Positions 28,401-34,195 of a stretch of DNA of 42,446 nucleotides are shown piece by piece. Numbering within the stretch: position 1 is the first letter of the stretch; each line of letters opens with the position of its first letter. The position numbers and the translations under genes are program-made. The stretch is from an uncultured Colwellia sp. (GTDB lineage: Bacteria; Pseudomonadota; Gammaproteobacteria; Enterobacterales; Alteromonadaceae), in assembly GCA_913062815.1 (NCBI GenBank), contig CAJXWZ010000040.1, positions 1 to 42,446 of the forward strand, written 5' to 3'. The notes beneath the pieces are model-generated. The model made no database searches and had not been told where the DNA came from. It worked only from the letters and a program-made list of their open reading frames with translations.

Positions 28401-30188
28401 ACGGCAAGTTTTTATACCTATTCAAGAATGGTTAACGCTTATGACAATATGTCTTCGGGTTTTACTAGTTTGTTTAAAACTATGCCTGATGATACGAGTG
28501 TTGGTCATGTAGCGGGTAGTAATACGTTTGTGCATGAGCCAATAAAATCAGGCTATAAAGGTAAGCAGTTAAGTTATTACTTAGAGGCGAAACTTGAGTT
28601 GTTAGATGCAGATAATGAGTGGCACTACCAAGTAGAAGACACTAAACACTACGTTTACCTATGGAGTAATTCGGTTAATGGTCCAACGGGAGATGTGACG
28701 GTTCGTGATAGAGGTTATGCATTTAACGTCAGTAATTGGGAAAATGTAGAGATTAATGGTCTTGACTATTTTGCCAGTACTATTAAATGCTCACCATGTA
28801 ATGACATCACAATTGCTGATTCGAACTTTAAGCACAGTGCAACTTCACGACGAGTATTAAAGCAATATGGAGATGACAAATCTGGCTATGGTCGAAATCA
28901 ACTCATTGAATTGTATTCAGCTACAGATAAGCGGATAAATAGTGGTATTACTTTTAAAAATAACACCGTGACTGACAGTGACGTACAAAGCTTAATCATA
29001 CAAGGCGGCCAGTCGACCATTGAAAATAACTTGTTTGAACGTTTGGATGCAAGCAGTGCTGATACTATTTCACCACATGCAACGGTTATGATCACCAAAA
29101 TGACCAATCAAAAAGCGACCTTTAGTCGTAATACCATGGACATTATTGGTAACTCAACCATGTTTGTACCAGAAGGTGGCAGTTTACATGCGCTGTATAA
29201 CAACATGATTACCGGTGGTTTTGCGCAAAATGATGGGGCAAGTTTTCAGCTGCGTAAAGCGCAACAAGCGGCGGCTAACATTGCCTATAACTGGGCACAT
29301 GACTCAGAGAAATATGGCATTCGTTTCGATGCACCATTTGATACCACCAATGAAACCTCTGGTGGTCAGTTTGGCTTAATTCATCATAATGTTGTTTGGA
29401 ACGCCAAGGGGATTATGGTTAAAGGTGATGATCACCGTGTATACCATAATACTACATGGAACAATGCCGATATTGATCAACGGATGTTAGTTGACCCCAA
29501 TCCATATTATCGCCATGAACGCACAGTGACGTCGAACAATGCTTCTGATTCTATATCTCAAGATAGATTGGCTGAATCAGAGTCATTGGCTGGCGTTGTT
29601 GGTAATAACTTTAACGGATTAAAAGAATCGGTAAGTTTAGTTTCACAACTAACAGATATGTTTAACTATGACTTCAGACCACTTCGTGAGGGAGCTTTAC
29701 ATAATTCAGGGGCTATTATCGATAGCCCAAATAGTTATGCCGCTTATATTGGTGATGCGCCATTACCACAATATGAAGAAGCAACTGTTCAAGGAAGTAC
29801 GCTTGATTTAGGGGCTTACGAATTAGATGCGCCTTATTACTGGATACCTGGATACAAAACAGCTAAAGCCTCATTTGCCATCCCTCGTAATGAGTTAATT
29901 GATGTCGCTGCAAAACCAGTATCAGGTAACGTTAGCATAATGTGGCGAGATGGTTATCAGGCACTAAGTCACCGCTTGTATTTGGCTTCAACTAAAGCTG
30001 AAATTGAAGCTATTACGCTAGGTGATATTGACTCAGATTTATACAAAGGCAATTTCGTTGCCGGTGAAGCCAATATCTATGAATCAACTACGACACTAGC
30101 GCCTGGTAGCTATTATTGGCGAGTAGATGCAGTGAACATAGATGGTAGCGTGATTCAAGGTGACACATGGAAGTTTATAGTTGAGTAG
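19464..30188 (+). CDS. Giant multimodular secreted carbohydrate-active protein (3574 residues)
   Basis: Signal peptide (1-23); a glycosidase-like region (about 25-840) interrupted at about 263-380 by an RTX-like glycine/aspartate insert; CBM4/9/22-like jelly roll (847-1000); modules A1 (1003-1156) and A2 (1168-1317); a GH141-like right-handed beta-helix (about 1333-2059); A3 (2068-2228); a second CBM-like domain (2236-2393); a (DPT)n linker (2396-2422); A4 (2430-2584); a third CBM-like domain (2590-2738); a second beta-helix (about 2776-3465); and a C-terminal FnIII-like domain. Both beta-helices carry the motif ARWPN (1498 and 2910). GH141 includes an alpha-L-fucosidase and a xylanase. The GTG start at 19464 has TAAGG upstream. 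The protein is probably exported and binds and cuts a large polysaccharide outside the cell. The catalytic identity of the N-terminal region is not recognised, and no outer-membrane anchor is evident. Confidence 0.75.
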   Translation: MKKFNRSIAAISILAALNTVQAAVPKKSDILLRQFDTGNYSEASVSIPEYFNASWYNWLFHHWRPITQQDKTEFYQDIAKQRSNGVKIQARVEFDANWKTVAEYFALQGIEHQEQAVRTLEGKIQLYPAHMGMPAGKNCSGKNCASARFTPEELAQGAYQGQTWNFDYAGQQYDIPPYFYSTHSPAMVALLKEQVNVLMGGSPEQTVGFQLGGNVDAIMFDSQTSSAKSLYWGGDFSKPSLAAFNQYLQSVYQELDKEKNALPVDISGLNTIDAGHVKDNETVNGSNNNDLIIIKGMSQNGGSISAKNGDDVIYIADWGNAQNRSITGDSGSNTLLLNKAIVKNVTSQGTGAGKVTFKAGGSANFNNIERVFQVDVNEDGSLPTEFTGVKLFNELLARHIENFQIESFSEFNYAEFLLALGYNDEQVTDAVYLNKTIDIPLYDFFKQFHVKAHSELLQNLKAHANAFKDANGNSVPDVDISSSGKLVYPISGHSPDAVDFYSQEEQGDAQNIKLLYKIAEAQGKALTFNQGPPDWIAMAEQKAVNRPRALMAQAYANGANYVVPVKNDEYLSNPGDFEFITDFISNNEALFDNYSPLSTIKVLHSYEAMEAAKAHRIGGEMPALFMVDELLEQNNIQYDLLSFSSDMWQGDPSARDIATAGVIITTTDIGYLTAEQKKLLEPHQQKVVHIESEQDMAELFAKIGENGYVNAGEHNSDVELVVRKSNDRKAPIVIHALNKTLNQASDEITQLNDIKVQIRYRELLKTPISKAVYYSVDDDPSTPQCIELALEETSSGVKEFTLPNLATWGVIVLEPRRGTSVNCNSYHATEIAPLPPQDVDEGINDDVNLIINGYFTDGTADWRKVGAQLSLVHTRDIGSYDGDEETWVGRVYQRGATGSSARAQVEFTAGSQYQASVLAKFSGDISELKLGVRYPQADNSSKFVYPELTIESLDNGWVELSTSFTIPNELGSEGYQELYLLTANSTEDIYFDKFTLVDTTPVSLISDVDSFINDTEADFWTGHYLNGVSLDVMRLPLSDHLGRDSQDGKASYDNVQSWLNDNAEQGWRFATVEEMHAIAKFYQDDTQGFHLLNGSAWSPAGEFWNANIPTSAQNDGDQMPAYSFKVTTSNVGSVEYKPRYNVSALGASSLIVRNTPIDEIDVYTGGVSIITETDSYQNNKENAYWTGHNINGLNLDVMRFTVSDFVDGTNNVSFDQVNNWLAENSDWRWATKIEMASVVSFFANDTASFLSFNDELWSPQGSQWVGLIPGEKQDDNDTDGVAWGFIASENNIGVVAHRHNWNSSSVTGAPLLVRESVYVSGGGTDTGEPTAGDAIVLHVSTQSNGNSDGSVDSPYGGLLAAQQAVRSLIARGKNTLGITVELQSGDYFIEQGLTFTAADSGTEDAPVVYKAADGAVVNFFGGKVLNPSDFISANTEFTSLLIDAGVGSNIVEIDLEQAGIENLAQALGEMAPHGWNIEPSNRVPAAMLYSGNEKMALARWPNVDEQSQYLDDKSAAHDITGMVSYTSVVDKGLTQQDANKFSNEFNNGGGTMAVEFNRPSLWHNLSEVHLDGILAYSWEWTYNQVKAFDADTKQLTLKRGELSGIGTNKGSHFYFENIAEELDQAGEFYIDRDLGKLYFYPTDDFASNTTVLSTLSEPMVSISGAKHISFDGITFDTGRNLAVKVTQGQHIAISNCTIRNFSLGGVLLDGSDNSVSGCEIANVGGYGVKVAGGTEAKLSKSSGSPVLDTLQQPVEITAANNLVTENTIYNFAWDQKSQIPGVSLTGVGNSATYNEIHTAPHFGILMRNTTDNVVAYNYIHDLPNYHKSDGGALYVGIGASPHLRGNEIRNNYFEFIPTNGVYLDNFSSGLKVEHNVFNEVGNNNDTFSGININGGGQNEMRQNFFYNAERSIKYNKFAANSLFSNYYSKMVGVQKAFNDADVNTTPYVKYTDFIEFLAYSTEDEFHYQSSSAFENFSFNNLVITDDRAEVTGVVEPDDKRWTVEDNALVEELTTELQTEYDVLAPIFNVRNDKDNWRSTVESVTDQLSTSIPLMLAQVELPTEPKAESRYSDGASWLNDDADDYWTALNIANNGLDIMRLPLSDDLGAVGANNDQVQTWLASDDNTDNEQGYKWRYASEAEMIAIATFYENDGSAFLALNHAWSPHTTEQWSALIPTTQQGDCTHNDGCMYPSLGFTAKPNQVSNVGYKQSFNVSAKGGAALIVRDHPSEDVGEPVADNLIVNGDFEAGTTEPWSINQGGASMALETVDGNVVAVIQNRGGSHASTVKQSFTGLTAGETYQLSAQLNMVEVGYELGVFIGYRNEGATKDVALQVGSYLTTTGDWLSFDAEFTLPLDALADKGYRIWVRSTKGEHATSDPVPSIYLDDIILVANTVDPTDPTDPTDPTDPTDPTDPTDPTDPTEPDPSQQSLLSDITSFVDDAAQPFWSAFYIEGKALDIMRLPTSDDLDGYVNISTADTTAWLASEANIEGWRWATTAEMAAFVTFFEGDAQAFLAMNGNVWSPKTSRDEWNALIPGEVLDESDTAGVSWGVNVLVDSIGEVVHKHSFNTNAKGAAPLLVKTSQNAPAPDTINVAINGNLESGTEGYTLQKSSFEVIFDAERNSNVGHVFNRTVVSSSARLAINLESGKHYTISVEAKLVDENLTAVVGDLDLIVLYFVDGQRTSVEIDTEVLADGWITLSGEISMPEGAEITGAKVWVKSDTINSILFDNLTVETEVVDTTNPDPEPEPDAGVADGDSEGYGIATTQCQADFSQLKPDALYVSANTENGDGSEASPFNSLTAALSSVAVEGVINQPGLTIYLREGQFHETIDSSVVTSLAGSIENPIVIEAYPCETVSFNGTTNIESLAAINDEGEKSQWQQHYGNIFKREVTAPVWQLFVDDKQRMIARWPNASFDLPSATNHQSIYSDHVWAEGTLDSSKTRNGIMINDPSYHDLASAKDYRGEPLNVDGAIVLANTASFYTYSRMVNAYDNMSSGFTSLFKTMPDDTSVGHVAGSNTFVHEPIKSGYKGKQLSYYLEAKLELLDADNEWHYQVEDTKHYVYLWSNSVNGPTGDVTVRDRGYAFNVSNWENVEINGLDYFASTIKCSPCNDITIADSNFKHSATSRRVLKQYGDDKSGYGRNQLIELYSATDKRINSGITFKNNTVTDSDVQSLIIQGGQSTIENNLFERLDASSADTISPHATVMITKMTNQKATFSRNTMDIIGNSTMFVPEGGSLHALYNNMITGGFAQNDGASFQLRKAQQAAANIAYNWAHDSEKYGIRFDAPFDTTNETSGGQFGLIHHNVVWNAKGIMVKGDDHRVYHNTTWNNADIDQRMLVDPNPYYRHERTVTSNNASDSISQDRLAESESLAGVVGNNFNGLKESVSLVSQLTDMFNYDFRPLREGALHNSGAIIDSPNSYAAYIGDAPLPQYEEATVQGSTLDLGAYELDAPYYWIPGYKTAKASFAIPRNELIDVAAKPVSGNVSIMWRDGYQALSHRLYLASTKAEIEAITLGDIDSDLYKGNFVAGEANIYESTTTLAPGSYYWRVDAVNIDGSVIQGDTWKFIVE
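22470..27215 (+). repeat. Four copies of a ~150-residue module within the giant protein
   Basis: Copies at about 22470-22930, 22966-23412, 25665-26146 and 26752-27215. Shared positions include W[TS]xx...LD[VI]MRLP.SD near the start, W[RK][WFY]A[ST]..EM in the middle, W[SG]P...W..LIP, and an N-[IV]G..V.[HYK]+.[FY]N end with LLVR/LIVR. The copies differ at many positions, so the duplication is old. Each sits beside a CBM-like or beta-helix domain, which suggests a carbohydrate-binding or spacer role. A loose resemblance to DUF1566 (Lcl)-type lectin-like domains (GWRFAT..EM) is noted. Confidence 0.65.
26649..26729 (+). repeat. 9-base tandem repeat encoding a (DPT)n linker
   Basis: About nine units of GACCCAACG (the last ends in A), each coding Asp-Pro-Thr. 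The unit is a multiple of three, so changes in copy number keep the frame and only alter linker length between the second CBM-like domain and module A4. Confidence 0.9.
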
Positions 30189-30524
30189 ACCCCATTAATA
30201 AACGTTAAGTATTTAAAAAGCCTAGCACTTGCTAGGCTTTTTTCATTTTAGTTAAAAGTTTGCGTGTAAAGTAGATGAATATTAATTTTGAAAAAATAAT
30301 TGCTTCCTGAGTTAAAAGACGGTAATAAGCCAATAAGTTCGTACATGTAGTGTGTTCATTATAAATAATACACATAAAAATTGATTGTTTTAAGTAATGG
30401 TATTAAAATTAGTTTTTTAAAGTTATGCAAAAGCAATTTACTAGTATCACTTATTTCATTCAAAAATTTTTGAGTTGGGTTCATGGTTACGGGGTGATTT
30501 TTGCAAAAAGTAGAGTTAAATCAT
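30189..30524. other. Intergenic region before the aldo-keto reductase gene
   Basis: AT-rich, with the terminator at 30215-30243 and no credible coding frame. No clear copy of the island palindrome is present, so the aldo-keto reductase may not belong to the same regulon. Confidence 0.5.
30215..30243 (+). terminator. Intrinsic terminator after the giant gene
   Basis: AGCCTAGC-ACTT-GCTAGGCT stem flanked by A-rich and T-rich arms, so it could act in both directions. Confidence 0.88.
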
Positions 30525-31532
30525 ATGAATCAACCCATAAATTTGCCAAAAGTTATTTTTGGTACGAGTAGTTTAGGAAATCTATTCGTCGAACTCGACG
30601 ATGATACTAAAACTCAATTAGTTCGTGCCGCGATGAAAAACTCTCCTAGTTTACCGTTATTTGATAGTGCAGGTAAGTATGGAGCAGGTTTAGCTTTAGA
30701 ATCTTTGGCCTTTGCTTTAAAAGCATTAGGAGTTAAATCTCACGAAGTTAAAATTAGTAATAAACTTGGCTGGAAACGAGTTCCTTTAATTACTGAAGAG
30801 CCAACGTTTGAACCGGGGGCGTGGGTTAACCTTAAGTATGATGCCATTCAAGATATCTCCTACCAAGGAATATTGGAGTGTTATCACCAAGGTAATGAGT
30901 TACTGGCTGATTATGAAGCTAAAGTTGTTTCTATTCATGATCCCGATGAATACCTTGCTAGTGCTGAAAATAAGGAGGATTTAGTAAAGCGTAAACAGGA
31001 TGTGCTTGATGCGTATAAAGCATTGTTGGAACTACGTGAGGCAGGAAAAGTAGAATCCGTTGGTGTTGGCGCAAAAGATGTTAGTGTAATTGATTTTATT
31101 AGTGATCATGTTCAGCTTGATTGGGCAATGTTTGCTTGTTCGGTAACACCTTTGACCCATGAACCGTCTACTATATCACTGTTAAATAAGCTAGGTAAGC
31201 AAGGGGTGAAAGTGATTAACTCTGCAGTATTTAATGCCGGTTTTTTGTTGGGCAGTGATAATCTTGATTATAAAAAGGTTACTCGAGAATCCCATCCAAA
31301 AGAATTTATATGGCGTGATAAGTTCAATGCGCTGTGTCTTAAGTATGATGTAAAGCCGGCGGAAGTCTGTGTGCAATTCTCATTTCTTTTTGATGAGATT
31401 ACCTCGATTGCATTGAATTCAAGTTCCCCTAAGCGAGTTGAAAGCAACATTTCATTAACGGAAGCTAAAATTCCTAATAGTTTTTGGCACGCTATGAAAG
31501 AAAACTGTTTAATCGCTATCGACGTTACTTAG
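30525..31532 (+). CDS. Aldo-keto reductase, probable L-fucose/L-galactose (D-threo-aldose) 1-dehydrogenase
   Basis: Cytoplasmic AKR of 335 residues. The tetrad is visible as Asp47 (LFDSAGKYG), Tyr52, Lys80 (KISNKLGW) and His138 (SIHDPDEY). The overall pattern matches the D-threo-aldose 1-dehydrogenase group (COG0667), whose members oxidise L-fucose and related L-galacto-configured aldoses to the lactone. Location between the giant enzyme and a FucP-type permease supports a role at the entry of catabolism. No lactonase is in the window, so hydrolysis of the product must be spontaneous or encoded elsewhere. I prefer ATG 30525 over an in-frame TTG at 30501 because the residues from MNQPINLPK onward are the family's usual start. 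Confidence 0.8.
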   Translation: MNQPINLPKVIFGTSSLGNLFVELDDDTKTQLVRAAMKNSPSLPLFDSAGKYGAGLALESLAFALKALGVKSHEVKISNKLGWKRVPLITEEPTFEPGAWVNLKYDAIQDISYQGILECYHQGNELLADYEAKVVSIHDPDEYLASAENKEDLVKRKQDVLDAYKALLELREAGKVESVGVGAKDVSVIDFISDHVQLDWAMFACSVTPLTHEPSTISLLNKLGKQGVKVINSAVFNAGFLLGSDNLDYKKVTRESHPKEFIWRDKFNALCLKYDVKPAEVCVQFSFLFDEITSIALNSSSPKRVESNISLTEAKIPNSFWHAMKENCLIAIDVT

Positions 31533-31557
31533 TCCTTATTTCGAGCTAATTTCTTAT

Positions 31558-31583
31558 GTACTACTGACATTAAGTAGTACTTT
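31558..31583 (+). terminator. Probable terminator after the aldo-keto reductase gene
   Basis: GTACTACT pairs with AGTAGTAC across a seven-base loop, followed by TTTCTC. Confidence 0.55.
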
Positions 31584-31884
31584 CTCAATTGTATGATTCT
31601 AAAGCCGACATACTCGGCTATTAGAGGTGTCAAAAATAAACTACATGAGGGACTTATGTCTAAAGTAATTTATTTGGTTTTGTCGACAGGTGGGTAGTAA
31701 CAGCTCAGGGGCACAACAGGTTTATAGTATTGCTAAGTATGGTGATTTTACATACTGAACATGCTTACCGAGAGTTGTTACTTTGGATTGATGTTTAATT
31801 ACAAACAGGTAAGTAAGATATTGAGAAAACAGGCAAGCATTTATTTAGCTCACATAAAATAGAGACATCAGAAGATTATTCTTA

Positions 31885-31914
31885 AATAAAAAAAGAGCAG
31901 TTGAATCTGCTCTT
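31885..31914 (-). terminator. Intrinsic terminator after the permease gene
   Basis: AAGAGCAG-TTGAAT-CTGCTCTT; on the minus strand the stem is followed by TTTTTTATTT. Confidence 0.8.
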
Positions 31915-31948
31915 CTTTGTTTTTAATTAGCTTGTAGATATCAAGGCC

Positions 31949-33367
31949 TTATGCCTTATGAATGTTATGGGCTCTGTAACCATAAATTGCTATAACAACA
32001 AAGCAAATAAGTGGTAATACAAAAGATGTTTGTACTGCAGGAATACCTGCAACAAGTGAAGCGCCATCTATCATACTGCCTTGTAATGGCGGCATTAAAG
32101 CTCCCCCAACAATAGCCATAACTAGTCCAGCTGAAGCTAAGCTTGCATCATTACCAGTATCCTTCAGAGCAATGCCGTAGATAGTAGGGAACATTAATGA
32201 CATGCATGCTGATGTAGCTATTAGGCAATATAGTCCAGTCATGCCGCCAATAAATATGGTGCCAAACGATAAGGTAATACCACCAATAGCTAAAACCTGT
32301 AGTAACTGACCAGGGCGAATTTTAGCGAGCAAGAAAGTACAAATAAATCGACTGGCTAAGAAAATACCCATTGCCACCATATTATATTGTTGCGCTTGCG
32401 TGGCAGTTAAACCAACAGATGTCATGCCGTAATGGATAATAAAGGTCCAAGACATAATTTGCGCGCCAACATAAAAAGCTTGAGCGACCACACCTTCACG
32501 ATATCTTGCGTTCGATAATAAACGTACAAAGGTAGCTTTTAATACTTTACCCGTTAATGGCTCATCATGCGTGATGGTGTCTGGTAATTTGCGGAATAAA
32601 AATACCACAAATAATAAAGCGACTACTGAAGCAATGGCAATATAAGGACCTCGTACTGTTATTAAATCAGCAGCTTGCATGGCTTGATGTGCTACAGGCT
32701 CAGCAACTGAAAAATCAGCTAATGCTTGTGTTAATTTGCCATCAACAACAGAAGGTAACATATCAACATATTCAGGGTGAGCTAGTCTTTCTGCAGCGCG
32801 AAACTCTTCAACTTTTAGTTCACTTAATATGTAATTAGAAGCTACGAACATTCCGCCAAGTGACCCTATTGGGTTAAAAGCTTGTGCTAAATTTAATCGT
32901 TGAGTTGACGTTTCAGGTGAGCCCATAGAAAGAATATATGGGTTCGCTGTGGTTTCTAACAAGGCAAGGCCACAAGTTAAAACACATAAAGCCAATAAAA
33001 AGAAATTAAACTGTGCAGTCATACTTGCAGGTAAAAACAGTAAAGCTCCAACGGCATAGAGTGCTAGGCCTAGCAATATTCCAGCTTTATAAGAGAAACG
33101 ACGAATAAAAATAGCAGCAGGTATTGCCATAATACCGTAGCCTAAATAGAAGGCGAATTGCACCATTGAACTTTGTGCATTACTAATAAGGAAAATGTCT
33201 TTAAATGCTTTTACTAACGGGTTTGTTATGTCGTTAGCAAACCCCCATAACGGAAATAGTGCGGCGACTAATATAAAAGGGAGTACGTACTCTTTAGCGA
33301 GTATTGGCGTTTTAGAAGTGTTTGAATGGTTAATAGCATCACCTGCTTCTTCAATGGCTGTTGTCAT
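31949..33367 (-). CDS. FucP-family MFS sugar:proton symporter
   Basis: Inner-membrane permease of 472 residues with about 12 transmembrane helices. The FucP signature is clear: Asp46 (WGFANDITNPLV), equivalent to Asp46 of E. coli FucP, and Glu138 (LLETTANPYIL), equivalent to Glu135; both carry proton and sugar coupling in that protein. Compared with E. coli FucP (438 residues) it has a longer loop around residues 180-235, rich in Ala and Glu, seen in related long forms. Related permeases transport L-fucose, L-galactose, glucose/galactose or N-acetylglucosamine. Next to the AKR it probably imports the released L-sugar. A good ribosome-binding site (AGAGGT) precedes the ATG. Confidence 0.88.
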   Translation of the reverse strand: MTTAIEEAGDAINHSNTSKTPILAKEYVLPFILVAALFPLWGFANDITNPLVKAFKDIFLISNAQSSMVQFAFYLGYGIMAIPAAIFIRRFSYKAGILLGLALYAVGALLFLPASMTAQFNFFLLALCVLTCGLALLETTANPYILSMGSPETSTQRLNLAQAFNPIGSLGGMFVASNYILSELKVEEFRAAERLAHPEYVDMLPSVVDGKLTQALADFSVAEPVAHQAMQAADLITVRGPYIAIASVVALLFVVFLFRKLPDTITHDEPLTGKVLKATFVRLLSNARYREGVVAQAFYVGAQIMSWTFIIHYGMTSVGLTATQAQQYNMVAMGIFLASRFICTFLLAKIRPGQLLQVLAIGGITLSFGTIFIGGMTGLYCLIATSACMSLMFPTIYGIALKDTGNDASLASAGLVMAIVGGALMPPLQGSMIDGASLVAGIPAVQTSFVLPLICFVVIAIYGYRAHNIHKA

Positions 33368-33644
33368 GTGACCTCTTAGCTTTTAGTTTATCACTTTATT
33401 ACACAGACAGAGCCTGAAAAGGCTAGATTTGTATTTAGTGGTTATTATATGTAATGTACATAACTTACTTGTTTATCATTATAGTGTCAATCAATGGCTG
33501 TTGATTATTAATAATAAAACAACTTAAAATTATTTCGCATTCGATTAACCTCAATAGATACTAGAAATCAGTTTGCATAAAGTTAAGCTGTGCAAAGTTG
33601 CTAGCTATGTTAATTTAATTTGTGTTGCAAGCTACAGGTAAGTT

Positions 33645-33725
33645 ATGTCTAAAAGTTTTGTTATTAATCGCGCGGATATTGTCGTTAATCGTTTTGGGTA
33701 TGGAGCTCGTGGTGACGAACATTAA
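33645..33725 (+). pseudogene. N-terminal remnant of a DUF1800-like protein
   Basis: A 26-codon frame beginning ATG at 33645 (AGGT just upstream) encodes MSKSFVINRADIVVNRFGYG and then ARGDEH before TAA. The NRFGYGAR stretch resembles the N-terminal NR.GFGAR motif of DUF1800 proteins. Those are about 450-600 residues long, so only the first part survives. The downstream hairpin terminator may be its original end. Confidence 0.45.
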
Positions 33726-33837
33726 TCTAAATTTCATCCTTGTGAAAGCACTCTGGTCTATCCGCACTAATTAAAAAAATTAGATAAATAGAAATATTGC
33801 GATCAGCAATTTACTCTTATAAAATGACGTAAATAGG

Positions 33838-33867
33838 AGGGTGATTAAGCAATTATTCACCCTTTTT
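33838..33867 (+). terminator. Hairpin terminator before yfcL
   Basis: AGGGTGA pairs with TCACCCT, followed by TTTTTAATATTTTT. No intact plus-strand gene precedes it, so it probably ended a lost gene, or acts as an attenuator in the yfcL leader. Confidence 0.6.
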
Positions 33868-33890
33868 AATATTTTTAAGGTTACAAATTA

Positions 33891-34163
33891 ATGCAAAAAT
33901 CTATCAATACACTAAGCGATCTTTATCAATATCTAGATGCTTTATTTGACCAAGACGTAGATAACGATATCCTATTTGCTAGCAGTTATTTGCGCGGTTT
34001 TATTTCATTATCAGCGACAGGCTTCGGTGATGAACAGCAGTCAATATCTGCGCCACTTGTTGGGTTGATTACGCAGAAGCTTGCAGCAGCTAAGAGTGAA
34101 CTTAACCCGCAAGACAATGTGATAGTGCAAAATTTTTGGCTAAACTTACAAGAGGCTATGTAA
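33891..34163 (+). CDS. yfcL: YfcL family protein
   Basis: Small cytoplasmic protein of 90 residues matching the YfcL family by sequence pattern (LYQYLDALFDQ..DNDILFASSYLRGFISL) and by position: in enterobacteria yfcL also sits beside mnmC and fabB. Function is unknown. AAGG 12 bases before the ATG is the likely ribosome-binding site. It is convergent with mnmC, with 32 bases between the stop codons. Confidence 0.82.
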   Translation: MQKSINTLSDLYQYLDALFDQDVDNDILFASSYLRGFISLSATGFGDEQQSISAPLVGLITQKLAAAKSELNPQDNVIVQNFWLNLQEAM

Positions 34164-34195
34164 GGTTAGTTTAATTAACTTTCAGTTTTATGTAG

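Larger units (their letters stand above)
31533..31948. other. Intergenic region with a possible decayed gene
   Basis: Stretch of 416 bases. It holds two hairpin terminators, one after each convergent gene, and a short frame at 31656-31697 with GAGG upstream that stops after 13 codons. Conceptual reading in other frames gives further peptide-like pieces (SSGAQQVYSIAKYGDF, then HAYRELLLWIDV). This may be a frameshifted remnant, but its family is not recognised. Confidence 0.35.
33368..33890. other. Intergenic region at the island/core border
   Basis: 523 bases with the permease promoter region, a DUF1800-like remnant at 33645-33725 and a hairpin terminator at 33838-33867. No intact gene is seen. 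It marks the border between the sugar island and the conserved yfcL-mnmC-fabB block. Confidence 0.5.
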
